Below, piece after piece: positions 45,890 to 55,605 of a stretch of DNA of 64,000 bases; positions within the stretch are counted from its first letter, which is position 1; each line of letters begins with the position of its first letter. The translations under genes were made by a program, and so were the position numbers. The notes under the pieces are model-generated. The model was not told the origin of the DNA and did not search any database. It saw only the letters and a program-made list of their open reading frames with translations. Origin of the DNA: CAVTYH01 sp963773875 (GTDB taxonomy: Bacteria; Planctomycetota; Planctomycetia; Pirellulales; JADZDJ01); assembly GCA_963773875.1 (NCBI GenBank), contig CAVZCV010000011.1, positions 62,001 to 126,000 of the forward strand, in the 5' to 3' direction.

Positions 45890-46375
45890 TCACTGACTTC
45901 TTCTGGCGGCGTCACGCTTCAATGCTGCGTCGATATAATCGTCGCTAATGTAAAACGTTGTCTGACGCAGAGATTCAAGAGCGCGACGAATATCGATTAA
46001 ATTCTGCGCGGCAGCGAGTTCCAACACCGCCAGTGTTCCAACTGCCCGTAGGCCATACTGTTTTGCGATACGACGCCCCTTGCGTTCATCAATCAGCAAG
46101 GTTGCCGCGCCCAGTTCCTTGGCCAGCGCGATGGCCTGCAGCTCGCCGAGGTCCAGGCGAACGGAAGCCGTTATCGTCAGTGTGGGCGTGGTGATCTTGA
46201 GCCACGGAGGCGGCAGCGCGGCCCAACGCTTTACTAATTCTGGAGCCTCCAGCGCTTGCAATTCCTCAACGACAAAAGCAGGCGCGTGAATCTCCTTAAA
46301 CAACTCTGGCAGGAGTTCAATTGCATCGATCAGGATAAGATAGTTGAGAGGAGATGTGTCGGAAACAACAATCAC
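45890..46375 (-). CDS. PIN-domain toxin (DUF3368/VapC-like)
   Basis: This 161-residue PIN domain starts MIVVSDTSPLNYLILIDAIELLPELF with the first acidic Asp, has RLDLGELQAIALAKELGAATLLIDERKGRRIA with the other acidic residues, and ends YISDDYIDAALKRDA. PIN toxins are ribonucleases. The ATG overlaps the last codons of the UPF0175 gene by 4 bases, so the two are translationally coupled. The upstream UPF0175 protein is the likely antitoxin. Confidence 0.88.
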   Translation of the reverse strand: MIVVSDTSPLNYLILIDAIELLPELFKEIHAPAFVVEELQALEAPELVKRWAALPPPWLKITTPTLTITASVRLDLGELQAIALAKELGAATLLIDERKGRRIAKQYGLRAVGTLAVLELAAAQNLIDIRRALESLRQTTFYISDDYIDAALKRDAARRSQ

Positions 46376-46638
46376 GGATCCACCAATTGCCGCAGGTAAT
46401 GTAGGTCAGCCTCAAGTTCTTCCGCCGTTGGTAAATCTTCGGAAACACGATGCTTTTTTAGCACGGCGTCGGTTTCGAAGCGGCCTATGCCTAGCGCTTG
46501 CGAAAGTTCATACCGCGTAACCTTCTCTTGCCGATACAGCTCAACCAGCATCGCTTCCTTCGCCTCGGAGTCGAGATTCGGAGTTTCAGCGCGGAGTCGT
46601 TGCTCCAAGTCGGCGGGAAGTTGAACGGTGAGGGCCAT
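46372..46638 (-). CDS. UPF0175 family antitoxin
   Basis: This 88-residue protein starts MALTVQLPADLEQRLRAETPNLDSEAKEAMLVELYRQEKV and contains an HTH-like TRYELSQALGIGRFETDAVLKKH, the UPF0175 pattern. UPF0175 proteins are the usual antitoxin partners of DUF3368 PIN toxins. Its stop overlaps the toxin start by 4 bases (ATGA). Confidence 0.88.
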   Translation of the reverse strand: MALTVQLPADLEQRLRAETPNLDSEAKEAMLVELYRQEKVTRYELSQALGIGRFETDAVLKKHRVSEDLPTAEELEADLHYLRQLVDP

Positions 46639-46785
46639 AATTTAAATCCACTAGGAGTCTTAAGCTCATCCGGCATCGATTGGATCCGCGGTTCGGCACG
46701 ACCACACGTCATTCTACGTTAATTGTGTTCGTTGCGGCAAACGAGGTGTCTTTATCGTCCGGTAAGTCAATCTTCGAAAGCACGC

Positions 46786-47220
46786 CTACTTCGCGGCCGT
46801 CCAGCGGATGACGTAATACGTTGCCGACACATCGCCAGCGTTTTTCACTCCGTGTGGATCGCCGCTCGCCGCGAAGATGACGGAGCCGGGGCCGACGCGG
46901 ACGGCCTGGCCGTCGACTTGCGTTTCCAGTGTGCCTTCTTTGACGATCACCAGTTCTTCATCGACCTGCGGGCGCGGCGGATGCGTGGCCTGGCCTGGGT
47001 TAACGGTTGAAGTATGGCACTCGAACATCTCGAGCATCGTCGTGCGGCCGTCGAAGAGCTGCTTCTTGGATCCGTAGACTGCGGACTTCGATTCAATTTT
47101 ATCGATGTCGAACACGGCCGTCTTGATGACCGGCTTGGCCGGCGTCTGTGCAAAGGCGACGGCAACCAGAGTTGTGAAAACAGCGACGGACGCAATGGCC
47201 AACTCGCGGCGGGTAAACAT
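46786..47220 (-). CDS. Exported cupin-domain protein
   Basis: The N-terminus MFTRRELAIASVAVFTTLVAVAFA has twin Arg before a hydrophobic stretch and may be a Tat-type signal. The mature part is a small cupin: TSTVNPGQATHPPRPQVDEELVIVKEGTLETQVDGQAVRVGPGSVIFAASGDPHGVKNAG, in which the first-motif His, Glu and second-motif His (ATHPP, DEELVI, DPHG) suggest a metal site. The substrate is unknown. It is monocistronic. Confidence 0.85.
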   Translation of the reverse strand: MFTRRELAIASVAVFTTLVAVAFAQTPAKPVIKTAVFDIDKIESKSAVYGSKKQLFDGRTTMLEMFECHTSTVNPGQATHPPRPQVDEELVIVKEGTLETQVDGQAVRVGPGSVIFAASGDPHGVKNAGDVSATYYVIRWTAAK

Positions 47221-47428
47221 CGGAAAGTTCTCCTTGCTGATTCGGATGTGCCAATCATGCCATCAATAGAGCCCAGTTCCGCGGCGAACCGCAAGAGAGG
47301 GGGATGACCAATCCTGGCGATACAAGCCGAAACGATCGGGCAAACCGCACCTAATGAACTACATGCTAGGGTTTCCGGATTGAACTGCCCGCCCGCAATC
47401 CCACCTCAGATCATCCCACCGGTCAAAC

Positions 47429-50400
47429 ATGTTTTTCAAGAAATCGACGCGCCCCACGCGGAAAAACCGCTCTCGACGCCCCTTTCGAATTGAGCGCTTG
47501 GAAGAGCGCACGGTGCTGAGCGCTTTTTCGGTGGTGAATTTGAACGATCACGGCACTGGCTCGCTGCGCAAAGCGATTCTCGACGCCAACAAACACCCCG
47601 GCGCCGACGTGATCAACTTCAACATCACGGGCATCATCACGCTCACCAGCGGCGGCGCTACCGAAGATTACCGATCGGGTCGATATCGACGGAACGTCAG
47701 CGCCGGGCTTTTCCGGCGCCGCTCGTGGAAATCAACAATAATGGATTCAATGGGCTGGTGTTCAAATCGAAAGCGACCGGCTCCGTGCTCAGTTCTTTGT
47801 CTATCGTCAACGCGAAAGGTTCGGGCGTGACGCTGGATGGCAGCCGGGGCACGATCATCGTCGGCAACTATATTGGCCTTGCGCTCGATGGATCGACCAT
47901 TGCCGGCAATCGCGGCAACGGTTTGGAACTGAAGAACGCCACTGCGAACACGATCGGCGGCATTGCGGCGCAGGATCGCAATGTGATTTCGGGCAATCGG
48001 CTCAATGGCGTGCTGCTCGATGGTTCAAGCAGCAACGCGGTATTCGGCAACTTCATTGGCACCGACGAGAGTGGGGCACTTGACCGCGGAAATTTGCTCA
48101 GCGGCATCGTGGTTACCAGCGGTTCGAAGACCAATGTCATTGGCGCCGACGGAGACGGCAACGTCATTTCCGGCAACGACGCGTATGGCGTATTGATTCA
48201 AAAGAATTCGCATGAAAACACCGTGCGCGATAACATCATCGGACTCGTCGCCACTGGCAATGCGGCGCTGGGCAATGCGCTCGACGGTCTGAAGATTCAG
48301 AATTCCAACCGCAATTTGATCGGCCAAGACGATCCAACGGCGGGCGTGACTTTCTATCCTTCGACCGATGTGCTTTCGTCGCCGACGGTGAACGGTTGGC
48401 AGGGCATCCGCGGTGGCGACAGCGCAGGCCAGTACATCATTACCGGCACCGCCGGGGTCAATGCCTTGCTGTATGAGGGGCCACTGGACTCGCTGGGCAC
48501 TGGTTATACGTTCTTGTATCAGACGAATAATCCGAACCAAACGATCGTCGAAACCACAGCATATGGTCCAGACAATTTGGCCGGCAACGAAATCGGCATT
48601 GTGGGCACGTACAAGAACTCGGACTATGCGACCGCTGCGGTTGAGATCAATGGTTTCGTATTCCAAGGCACCACGGCTGATTTGGGCGACGCCTCCCATT
48701 ACCAGACGATCGACTATCCTGGCGCTAAATACACATATGTGCACAGTCTGGCCAACGGTCTGGCGGTTGGGAATTACGACAGCGTACCGGATCATGGCAA
48801 AGGGAATTTGCCGTACGGTCCAGGGCACGCTTTCATTCACGATGTGAACAGCCACACGTTCCTGACCGACGTCGTGTTTCCGAATTCCAAGAGCAACACG
48901 GTTTACGGCATATGGCACAATAGCGGCTCGAGCTACACGCTAGTCGGCGGATTCAGCCCCGACAACGTGAATAACTTTACGAACCAACGGCAACCAATCG
49001 GTAAAGCTTTCATTGTCGATTACGATTCCGCCACGGGAAAATTCACGCACTGGAAAGCGTTCGATTATCCATTTGGCATCAACTTCGATACTCACTTTGA
49101 AGGCGTTAGCAGCGTGGAGGCCGGCGTTTACACACTGAGCGCCGATTCATTCCAGGCTGGGACGAACAGTTTCAGCCAGGCATCGTTTGTCACCGTTCGC
49201 CGCAATGCGGATGGGTCGTTTGGCGCAAGCACGTGGACTCCCATCAGCTACGGCAGTGGAACAATCACCAGCAACGACTCCGTTTACGGAAATGCGATTG
49301 TCGGCGTGGCGTTTGGCAATAACACAATCGCATCCTGGCAGGCAACGGTGCAAACCGAGTTTCATCTTTCGAACGTGATTAGCGGCAATGGCGGCAACGG
49401 AATATCGCTAGTGGGCGCGAACGACAACCAGATTGCGATGAATTACATCGGGACCGATTCCACGGGACTCGTGGATTTGGGCAATCAAGCAAGCGGAATC
49501 GCGATGAGCGGTGGCGCCAATGGAAACATGATCGGCGGGGTTGTCAGCGGCGGCAACAGTCCGACCAACGGATCATTCGTGCAACCGCCGCTGGGCAATG
49601 TGATTTCCGGCAACGATGCTTATGGCGTCTTCATCTTCGATCATGCCAGCGATAATCAATTGAGCGGCAACTTCATCGGCACCGAGGCACAGGCAATGCT
49701 GCGCTGGGGAACCAGCTGGATGGCGTGGCCATTCAAAATGCTAACGGCAATTCGCTCATCGGCTGCACATTCGTGCAAGATCCGTTTGTGTATTACAACG
49801 TGATCAGCGGCAACGGCGGCAATGGGTTGCGCGTGACGAATGCCGATAATACGACGATTCAAGGCAATTTCCTCGGCCTGGGCGCCGATAACAGCACGGC
49901 GGTAGGCAACGCACTTAATGGCGTGGTGGTCGAAGGCAATTCCGCACACACCGTCATGGGCGGTCCAATTCCGCTGGGCAACGTTGATGCCGCGAACGGC
50001 TTGAACGGCATCGTGCTCAAAGATACCGCCAGTTTCTTTACTTCGTACAACACGTTCTGTGGCATCGCGGCGTTCACCGCCGCGACGACGCTCGGCAACG
50101 GCGCGAATGGAATGCTCGTTACCTCCACAGGCGGCCATAACCTGCTTCGCACCAATGTGGTCTCCGAGAACGATGAAGATGGCATCGAGATTTCGGCGCA
50201 GCCCGCGATGTCGACATCGTCGGCAACATCGTCGGTCTGAACTGGAACGGCACCGCTTTGATGGGGAACGGTGCAACCGGCATCGAAGTGGCCGGCAGCC
50301 GCACACGACATCATCATCGGCGGCCCACAACCGACATTTAATGTGATTCCACAGAATACGATTTCCGGAAATACGCAGAACGGGATCAATATTGGCGGAA

Positions 50401-51209
50401 CTGCACACGACATTTTCGTCAATCACAGCTACATCGGCACCGGCATTGATGGCCTAACGGCATTGGGCAATGTGGCAAGTGGTATCAGTATCGCGGGTGG
50501 GGCCTACTCAGTTACGATCGGTTCGACCGATCCGAACTTGCGAACCGTGATCGCCGGCAATGGCGGCAACGGAATTTCGCTCAACGGTACACACGACAAT
50601 ACGGTATTGGGCGCGTACATTGGCGTCGACCGCACGGGAGTGGTTGCTGTAGGAAACGGTGGCGACGGAATTAACATCGTCGCGAGCAGCAACAATCTAT
50701 TCGGCGGTACAGCCAGCGAAGACCAAAACACAATTGCGAACAACGCCGCCAGCGGCATCCTCGTTCAATCGCGCAATGGCAACACGATTTTGCACAATTC
50801 GATTTACGCCAATGCCGCGCCGGGAATTAGCCTGTCGGCCGGCGCGAATCACGATCAGGCCGCACCGCACCTAACCTCTGTGCAAGTTCTTTCGTCTACA
50901 ATTCGTGTTTCAGGCACGCTCGACAGCACACCGAACACTGCCTTCACGATCGAATTGTTTGCTACGAGCACCTCCGGTGCCCAAGGTCGATATTTCCTCG
51001 GCGTCCTGGAAGCGAAGACCAATCCGGCCGGGCACGCCACGTTTACGTTCACGGGTGCACTTCCGCCGGCCGGTGCGAACTTCATTACCGCGACAGCGAC
51101 CGATTTAAGCTTCGCCAAGTATTTGCAAGGAATGCCCGGCGGATTGCGCCGCATTTCCGATGTGGTCGGCGGCGGCAATACGTCGGAATTCTCGAACGCT
51201 GTTAGCTAA
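47429..51209 (+). CDS. Large right-handed beta-helix surface protein, several frameshifts
   Basis: The N-terminus (MFFKKSTRPTRKNRSRRPFRIERLEERTVLSA) has the basic run and LEPR-XLL-like RLEERTVLSA characteristic of large planctomycete exported proteins. GTGSLRKAILDANKHPGADVINFNI is a recurring entry to parallel beta-helix domains. The rest is a long array of GNGxxGI, NVISGNxxNG, IGTDxxG.xxLGN and NLIGG-type coils. At least five indels split it: near 47655, 47717, 49690, 50200 and 50290. The longest intact pieces are 47725-49803 and 50271-51209. A non-helical insert at about 48390-49340 is FGHDV-like and resembles repeated GxGH..ST. A C-terminal Ig-like segment closes with SAKYLQGMPGG. It is probably an adhesin or cell-surface protein. 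Confidence 0.75.
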
Positions 51210-51229
51210 CTGGAACGGCAGCAATCGGA

Positions 51230-52339
51230 TTAATGCTCCGACTCACCCGGATTTTCCGGCACGCCGGGGTCGTCGAGAATTTGCACGGCGCTGGCGGGGC
51301 CGAGGTTCGTCCAATCTTGCAGCACCCAAACGACTTTCTTGTCAGGCGTGACTTCGACGAGTTGCGGTCCTTTGCCATTGCCGCCGCGTGAGCAAACGAT
51401 TGTGTTGCCATTGGCTAGCCGAGTGCAGGTCTGCGTGTTGATGTAGCGGTATTGCTCCGGCAGATCCTCGGGCTTCAGCTGCCAGACGATTTTCTTATCG
51501 GGGCTGACTTCGATCTGCGATTTGCCCGATTCATTCGTGATGAGCGTGTTGCCATTCTTCAATCGAATTGCCGCCCACGGCGAGAACTTTTCGCCTTCTT
51601 TGAAGGTGTCGGCATCAGGGAACGACCAAATTTCGTTGAAGTCTTTGTCGTACTCAATCACTTTGTGCATATTTAAAAACGGCACGAGATACGTTCCCTT
51701 CGCCGTGTAGCGCACGCGGCGAAATTGCGGATGAACCGTTTTCGGATCGGGCGGCTCGATGGCCGGCAGCGCGTGATCGACTTCCACGGCGTTCGTCTTA
51801 ATGTTCACGACTTTCAGCTTCGGCGGCAGCCCGTTCTCGATGAATAGCACTTTGTCGAGTCCAATCGGCTGGCAGGCGTGGATTTCGGTTCCCTTCGGCG
51901 CATCGTATCGCCACACGACTTCTTTCTTCGGCGTGATTTCCGCAATGTACTGCATGCGCGTAAACAAAATATTGCCGTTGGAGAGCATCCAAACGTCGTC
52001 GTATTCATTGCCCTTGCCGGTGGAATACGTCCAGATGACTTTGCCGTCGTTCACCAAAAACATCTTGTTGTACCCTTCGCCGATATAGAGCATCGGATGT
52101 TCGGCGAGGCCCTTGCCAGGCAGACCGGCGGGAGTTTGGCCATCGAACTTTCGCGCCGCAACTTCTTCCTCCGCCGGCCCAAGAGCCGGCACGTCGGCGG
52201 CGGTGAACCGATCGAGAATTTTCATCAGCGGCTTGGAGTCCGCTGGCTTTGTATTCTCCGCTGCACGAACTGGGTCACTGAGAATGAGAAGCGACGCAGC
52301 GATAACGAACGTTCCGCCTGCGAACTTTGCGAGTTGCAT
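51230..52339 (-). CDS. Exported beta-propeller (PQQ-/arylsulfotransferase-like) protein
   Basis: A 369-residue protein with a signal peptide (AGGTFVIAASLLILSDPVRAA). It then has six or so short blades each ending in a W.Y/W.F-type strand: KVIWTYSTGKGNEYDDVWMLSNGNILFTR, KEVVWRYDAPKG, WSFPDADTF, LKNGNTLITNESGKSQIEVSPDKKIVWQL, RLANGNTIVCSRGG, TPDKKVVWVLQDW. The repeated L.NGNxL-TR pattern is that of bacterial WD40-like or PQQ-like propellers. Function unknown. The start ATG is at 52339. Confidence 0.8.
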   Translation of the reverse strand: MQLAKFAGGTFVIAASLLILSDPVRAAENTKPADSKPLMKILDRFTAADVPALGPAEEEVAARKFDGQTPAGLPGKGLAEHPMLYIGEGYNKMFLVNDGKVIWTYSTGKGNEYDDVWMLSNGNILFTRMQYIAEITPKKEVVWRYDAPKGTEIHACQPIGLDKVLFIENGLPPKLKVVNIKTNAVEVDHALPAIEPPDPKTVHPQFRRVRYTAKGTYLVPFLNMHKVIEYDKDFNEIWSFPDADTFKEGEKFSPWAAIRLKNGNTLITNESGKSQIEVSPDKKIVWQLKPEDLPEQYRYINTQTCTRLANGNTIVCSRGGNGKGPQLVEVTPDKKVVWVLQDWTNLGPASAVQILDDPGVPENPGESEH

Positions 52340-52519
52340 ATCCGTTTCCCCCGGGTTTGAACTGGATCGATCGAACGACCAGCGAATAATCTAACGGCGC
52401 AGTGCCGCAAGATCAAAGTTATTGGCCAGAAGTTCGTCGAGAATTTCAAAGTTCAACTTTCGGGCATTCGACCAATTGTTTACAAACAGCGGCTTGCAAT
52501 CATTCCCGCGGGAGCGCGT

Positions 52520-53236
52520 ATGTCGCACGATTTGTCCATTTCCAGCATCAAGCAGACGTTCGAAGATTGGGCGATGTATGAGGCCGTGATCGCCCATAAT
52601 TACATGTTCCACAACGAATTGGCGCGAAGCTTGAATGCCATCGCAGCCGCGGCAGCTGCAGAGTTTGACGAATTACAGATTCTCGATCTCGGCTGCGGCG
52701 ATTCTTGGCTTGCCACGCACGCATTTCGAAATTCGCTGGTCGCTCACTATCAAGGCGTCGATCTTTCCGAATCGGCCATCGAACGTGCCCGGGGGAACAC
52801 GATGTTTTGGAATTCGCGCGCGACGGTAACGGCCGGCAATCTGGTTGAATTCGTGGCCGCGCAGATGGCGGGCAGCGCCAATTTCGTGTTGGCCAGCAAC
52901 TCGCTGCACCATTTTCTTGCCGATCGCAAAGCCGAAATCGTGCAGCATTGCGCTCGCATCCTTACGATCGGCGGGCGCTTGTGCTGGATCGACCCTGTGC
53001 GATTCAAAGATGAAACGCGAGACGGGTATCTCGAAAGGCTCACACAGATCATGCGACGCGATTGGATTGGCCTCTCCGACGAACAGCGCAGCCGCGGCAT
53101 AAAACACGTGTTGGAATCAGACTATCCTGAAACCGCCAGCACAATGTTGGGCATCGCGGAATCCAGCGGCTTTAAAATCGGCGATCGCTTCATCGAGAAC
53201 GACCTCTTTGGCGGCTGGGAGTTTATCAAGATCTGA
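52520..53236 (+). CDS. Class I SAM-dependent methyltransferase
   Basis: This 238-residue Rossmann methyltransferase has motif I ILDLGCGD near residue 54, then YQGVDLSESAIERAR and FVLASNSLHHFLADRKAEIVQHCARILTIGGRLCWID. Ala-rich stretches precede motif I. The substrate is not predictable. It is transcribed away from the preceding propeller gene and ends 19 bases from the convergent Ser/Thr kinase gene. Confidence 0.87.
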   Translation: MSHDLSISSIKQTFEDWAMYEAVIAHNYMFHNELARSLNAIAAAAAAEFDELQILDLGCGDSWLATHAFRNSLVAHYQGVDLSESAIERARGNTMFWNSRATVTAGNLVEFVAAQMAGSANFVLASNSLHHFLADRKAEIVQHCARILTIGGRLCWIDPVRFKDETRDGYLERLTQIMRRDWIGLSDEQRSRGIKHVLESDYPETASTMLGIAESSGFKIGDRFIENDLFGGWEFIKI

Positions 53237-53255
53237 TTATAGGCCGAATGCGACC

Positions 53256-54131
53256 TCACTTCGCCGCCTCCTCGCTTTTCACACCCGTGATCGCCATCAA
53301 GAAGCGTTCCATGGTTGGGCAACGATCTTCGGCCTTCTGTTCCAAGCACCACATAATGGCTTTGGCCAGCTGTTCATTGATTTTTGGCCGACGCTCGCGG
53401 ATGTCGACCGGCGGAACCTGGTCGTGCTCGAGCGCCGCCATGCCGTCGACGCCACGCGTCCAAGGCAGATCAAACGTCATCACTTCATAGGCGGTAACGC
53501 CGAAAGCAAACACATCGACGCGCTGATCGGTCTTTTTGCGGCGCACAATTTCCGGCGACATGTAATTTGGCGTGCCAGTGCGATTGCCGGGCTGCTGGAA
53601 CTCCGGCTTGGCGGGAAGCGTGAGGCCGAAATCAATCAGCGTCACCCGATCGAATGTCGGCGAGACCATAAAGTTTCGAGGGCAGACATCGCGGTGAATA
53701 AATCCCGCCTTGTGTACCGCAGCCAAGGCTTCCGCCATGCTGCGGATGATAAAAAGTCGTTTGCCATTGAGCTGCTGACTGCGACTGGCCAAGAGCGAAT
53801 TCAATCCTGGTCCTTCCAAATACTCCAGCACAATATATTGCTTGCCGCTCAGGGCAGTACCGGTATCGAGCGTTTTGACAATGTTCGGATGATTGAGCGC
53901 TTTGCCAATTTCCGCTTCGCTGGGCTTGCCGAGGTTTTTGAAACGGCTTTCGACAATGCTAACTTTGTCGGGATCAAGAACCTTTAAGCCAACGACCTGT
54001 CCCGTTTTGCGATCGCGGGCTTTGAAAAAGCTCGACATCGTTCCGGAAATTGTTTCGCGCAACAGTTCATAACGCGAATCCAGGTCGGTTTTACTGGAGA
54101 GGAGCGATAGGAAATTGTCGAACAAGCCCAT
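53256..54131 (-). CDS. Serine/threonine protein kinase
   Basis: A 291-residue kinase domain without additional domains. The Gly-rich loop is degenerate (ISGTMSSFFKARD), VVGLKVLDPD contains the ATP-binding Lys, YIVLEYLEGP is the hinge, HRDVCPRNFM the catalytic loop, and LIDFGLT the DFG motif; TGTPNYMSPEIVRRK is the activation/APE segment. All catalytic residues appear present, so it should be active despite the odd Gly-loop. It has no transmembrane helix and is probably cytosolic. Confidence 0.9.
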   Translation of the reverse strand: MGLFDNFLSLLSSKTDLDSRYELLRETISGTMSSFFKARDRKTGQVVGLKVLDPDKVSIVESRFKNLGKPSEAEIGKALNHPNIVKTLDTGTALSGKQYIVLEYLEGPGLNSLLASRSQQLNGKRLFIIRSMAEALAAVHKAGFIHRDVCPRNFMVSPTFDRVTLIDFGLTLPAKPEFQQPGNRTGTPNYMSPEIVRRKKTDQRVDVFAFGVTAYEVMTFDLPWTRGVDGMAALEHDQVPPVDIRERRPKINEQLAKAIMWCLEQKAEDRCPTMERFLMAITGVKSEEAAK

Positions 54132-54218
54132 AGCATTTCACTGTAAATGCGCAGCGGCGCAGTGACAAGACAGTGATTGCTTGTGCTTGCGGTATCGCTT
54201 GCTGATGTGCAAGCTCGG

Positions 54219-55226
54219 CTAACGTGGCAATTTCTTTCGCAGAAGATGTGTGCCATCCTCGGCCGGTTCTCGGATGGGATCATCGAAGGCGGTGAATGTG
54301 CCGCCGCCAAGTGCTTTAGCACGATACATCGCTGCATCTGCCCGAGCGATCAAGTCTAACGCGGAAAGACCGCCGTCGCTCGCCCCTGCGATGCCGATAC
54401 TCGCACCCACGCTGACGGCGCCTAATAATCCATCAATTGCCAGCGGCGGTTGTAATCGCTCAACAATTCGCTCTGCGACGCGGGCCGCATCTTCAGGCTG
54501 CTCCAGGTCGTCAAGCAAAATTGTGAACTCATCGCCGTCGCGCCGGGCCACCATATCTTGCGGCCGAACAGCTTCAACGAGCCTTTGCGCCGCGGCAACC
54601 AGCACTTGATCGCCGGCGATGTGGCCGAAGCGATCGTTGATTTCTTTGAACCGATCGAGGTCGACAAACAGCACGGCGAAATGGTAGTTCGATTTACCGG
54701 CGCGCTTGATCGCGCGCTCCAGTCGACGCTCAAACAGTCGGCGGTTGGCAAGCCGTGTAAGCGGATCGTGAAATGCGTCATTCAGCGCATCGTGAGCCGC
54801 ACCTGAATCGATCTGCAAGCTGCTTCTCAGCCCTCGGATCACCAATGCACAATCCGAACTGTTGGCCGGTGTTGTTTGCTCGTCGTCTGAAAGTGCAATG
54901 AGTTGCACTTCGACGTTAATGCGGCTGTCCTCCGGTCCAACGAGCGCAGTTCGCATAATCGGGGAGCCAATCGATCCGTCGCCTGCGGACAACCGAGTGG
55001 GAATCTCTAGATCGGGAAGTAGATCAGCGAGGGTAATTTCCGAGCGTTCCGGAAATCGCAACCGAACCCAGTCCGCGGCCGCCGAGTTTAGCGCTGCAAG
55101 ATTTGTATTCGAAAGACTGAACAGAAAAATAGGATCCAAAAGTGCGCCGACAATGGACCGTAATATTGCGGTGTCCGCGCTTCGCGGCAGACTGTTTCGC
55201 ACTTCACTCGCGGCTGGTGCGTTCAT
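54219..55226 (-). CDS. Diguanylate cyclase (GGDEF domain)
   Basis: A 335-residue protein with a PAS-like N-terminal region (residues 20-150, containing LLDPIFLFSLSN and LADLLPDLEI) and a GGDEF domain from about residue 160: DPLTRLANRRLFERRLERAIKRA, FVDLDRFKEINDRFGHIAGDQVL, ARRDGDEFTILLDDLEQ. The signature reads DGDEF, a functional variant. It would make c-di-GMP. It is encoded divergently from exopolysaccharide locus II, which fits control of polysaccharide production. There is no membrane segment. Confidence 0.92.
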   Translation of the reverse strand: MNAPAASEVRNSLPRSADTAILRSIVGALLDPIFLFSLSNTNLAALNSAAADWVRLRFPERSEITLADLLPDLEIPTRLSAGDGSIGSPIMRTALVGPEDSRINVEVQLIALSDDEQTTPANSSDCALVIRGLRSSLQIDSGAAHDALNDAFHDPLTRLANRRLFERRLERAIKRAGKSNYHFAVLFVDLDRFKEINDRFGHIAGDQVLVAAAQRLVEAVRPQDMVARRDGDEFTILLDDLEQPEDAARVAERIVERLQPPLAIDGLLGAVSVGASIGIAGASDGGLSALDLIARADAAMYRAKALGGGTFTAFDDPIREPAEDGTHLLRKKLPR

Positions 55227-55605
55227 GGTTAGCTATGCATTTAATAAGCGTTTTCTAATCATCTTGCAACACTTCAGGCGAAAACTGCACTTAAGAGGGG
55301 TAAGCGACAGTTTCGCCTGCTCTTTCGGCAACTTCTGTCCACATTTGTTGCATCCATCAAATGTCGCCGTCTAAGCGAGATTACGGTGATGCGGGCTGCA
55401 AGGGTTGAACTGCTTCTTGCGGATAGTCGTAGTAACGAGCAACAGTTCTCGTTCTTTCTTCTCCGAAGACAAAGCTTTTTTTCTTGCCCCACTTGCTGAC
55501 CAATTATAATCGGAGTCATCATGTGGATCCCCGACTGGCGGGGGCGGCACTTTTTTTGCAGTGGCCGCAGACAATTCCGAAGCAAGGCAGGAATGGGCCA
55601 ATTCG
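55227..55605. other. Intergenic region between the diguanylate cyclase and exopolysaccharide locus II
   Basis: About 380 bases between divergent genes. TATAAT at 55505-55510 is a good -10 hexamer for the wzz-like gene, though the matching -35 (TTGCCC at 55484) is weak with a 15-base spacer. I saw no terminator or operator palindrome. The GTG at 55561 is the alternative start of the Wzz gene. Confidence 0.4.

Noticed and set aside
48025..48918. 297-codon minus-strand open frame within the beta-helix gene
   Set aside because: A shadow of the repetitive coding strand; regular composition follows the beta-helix repeats.
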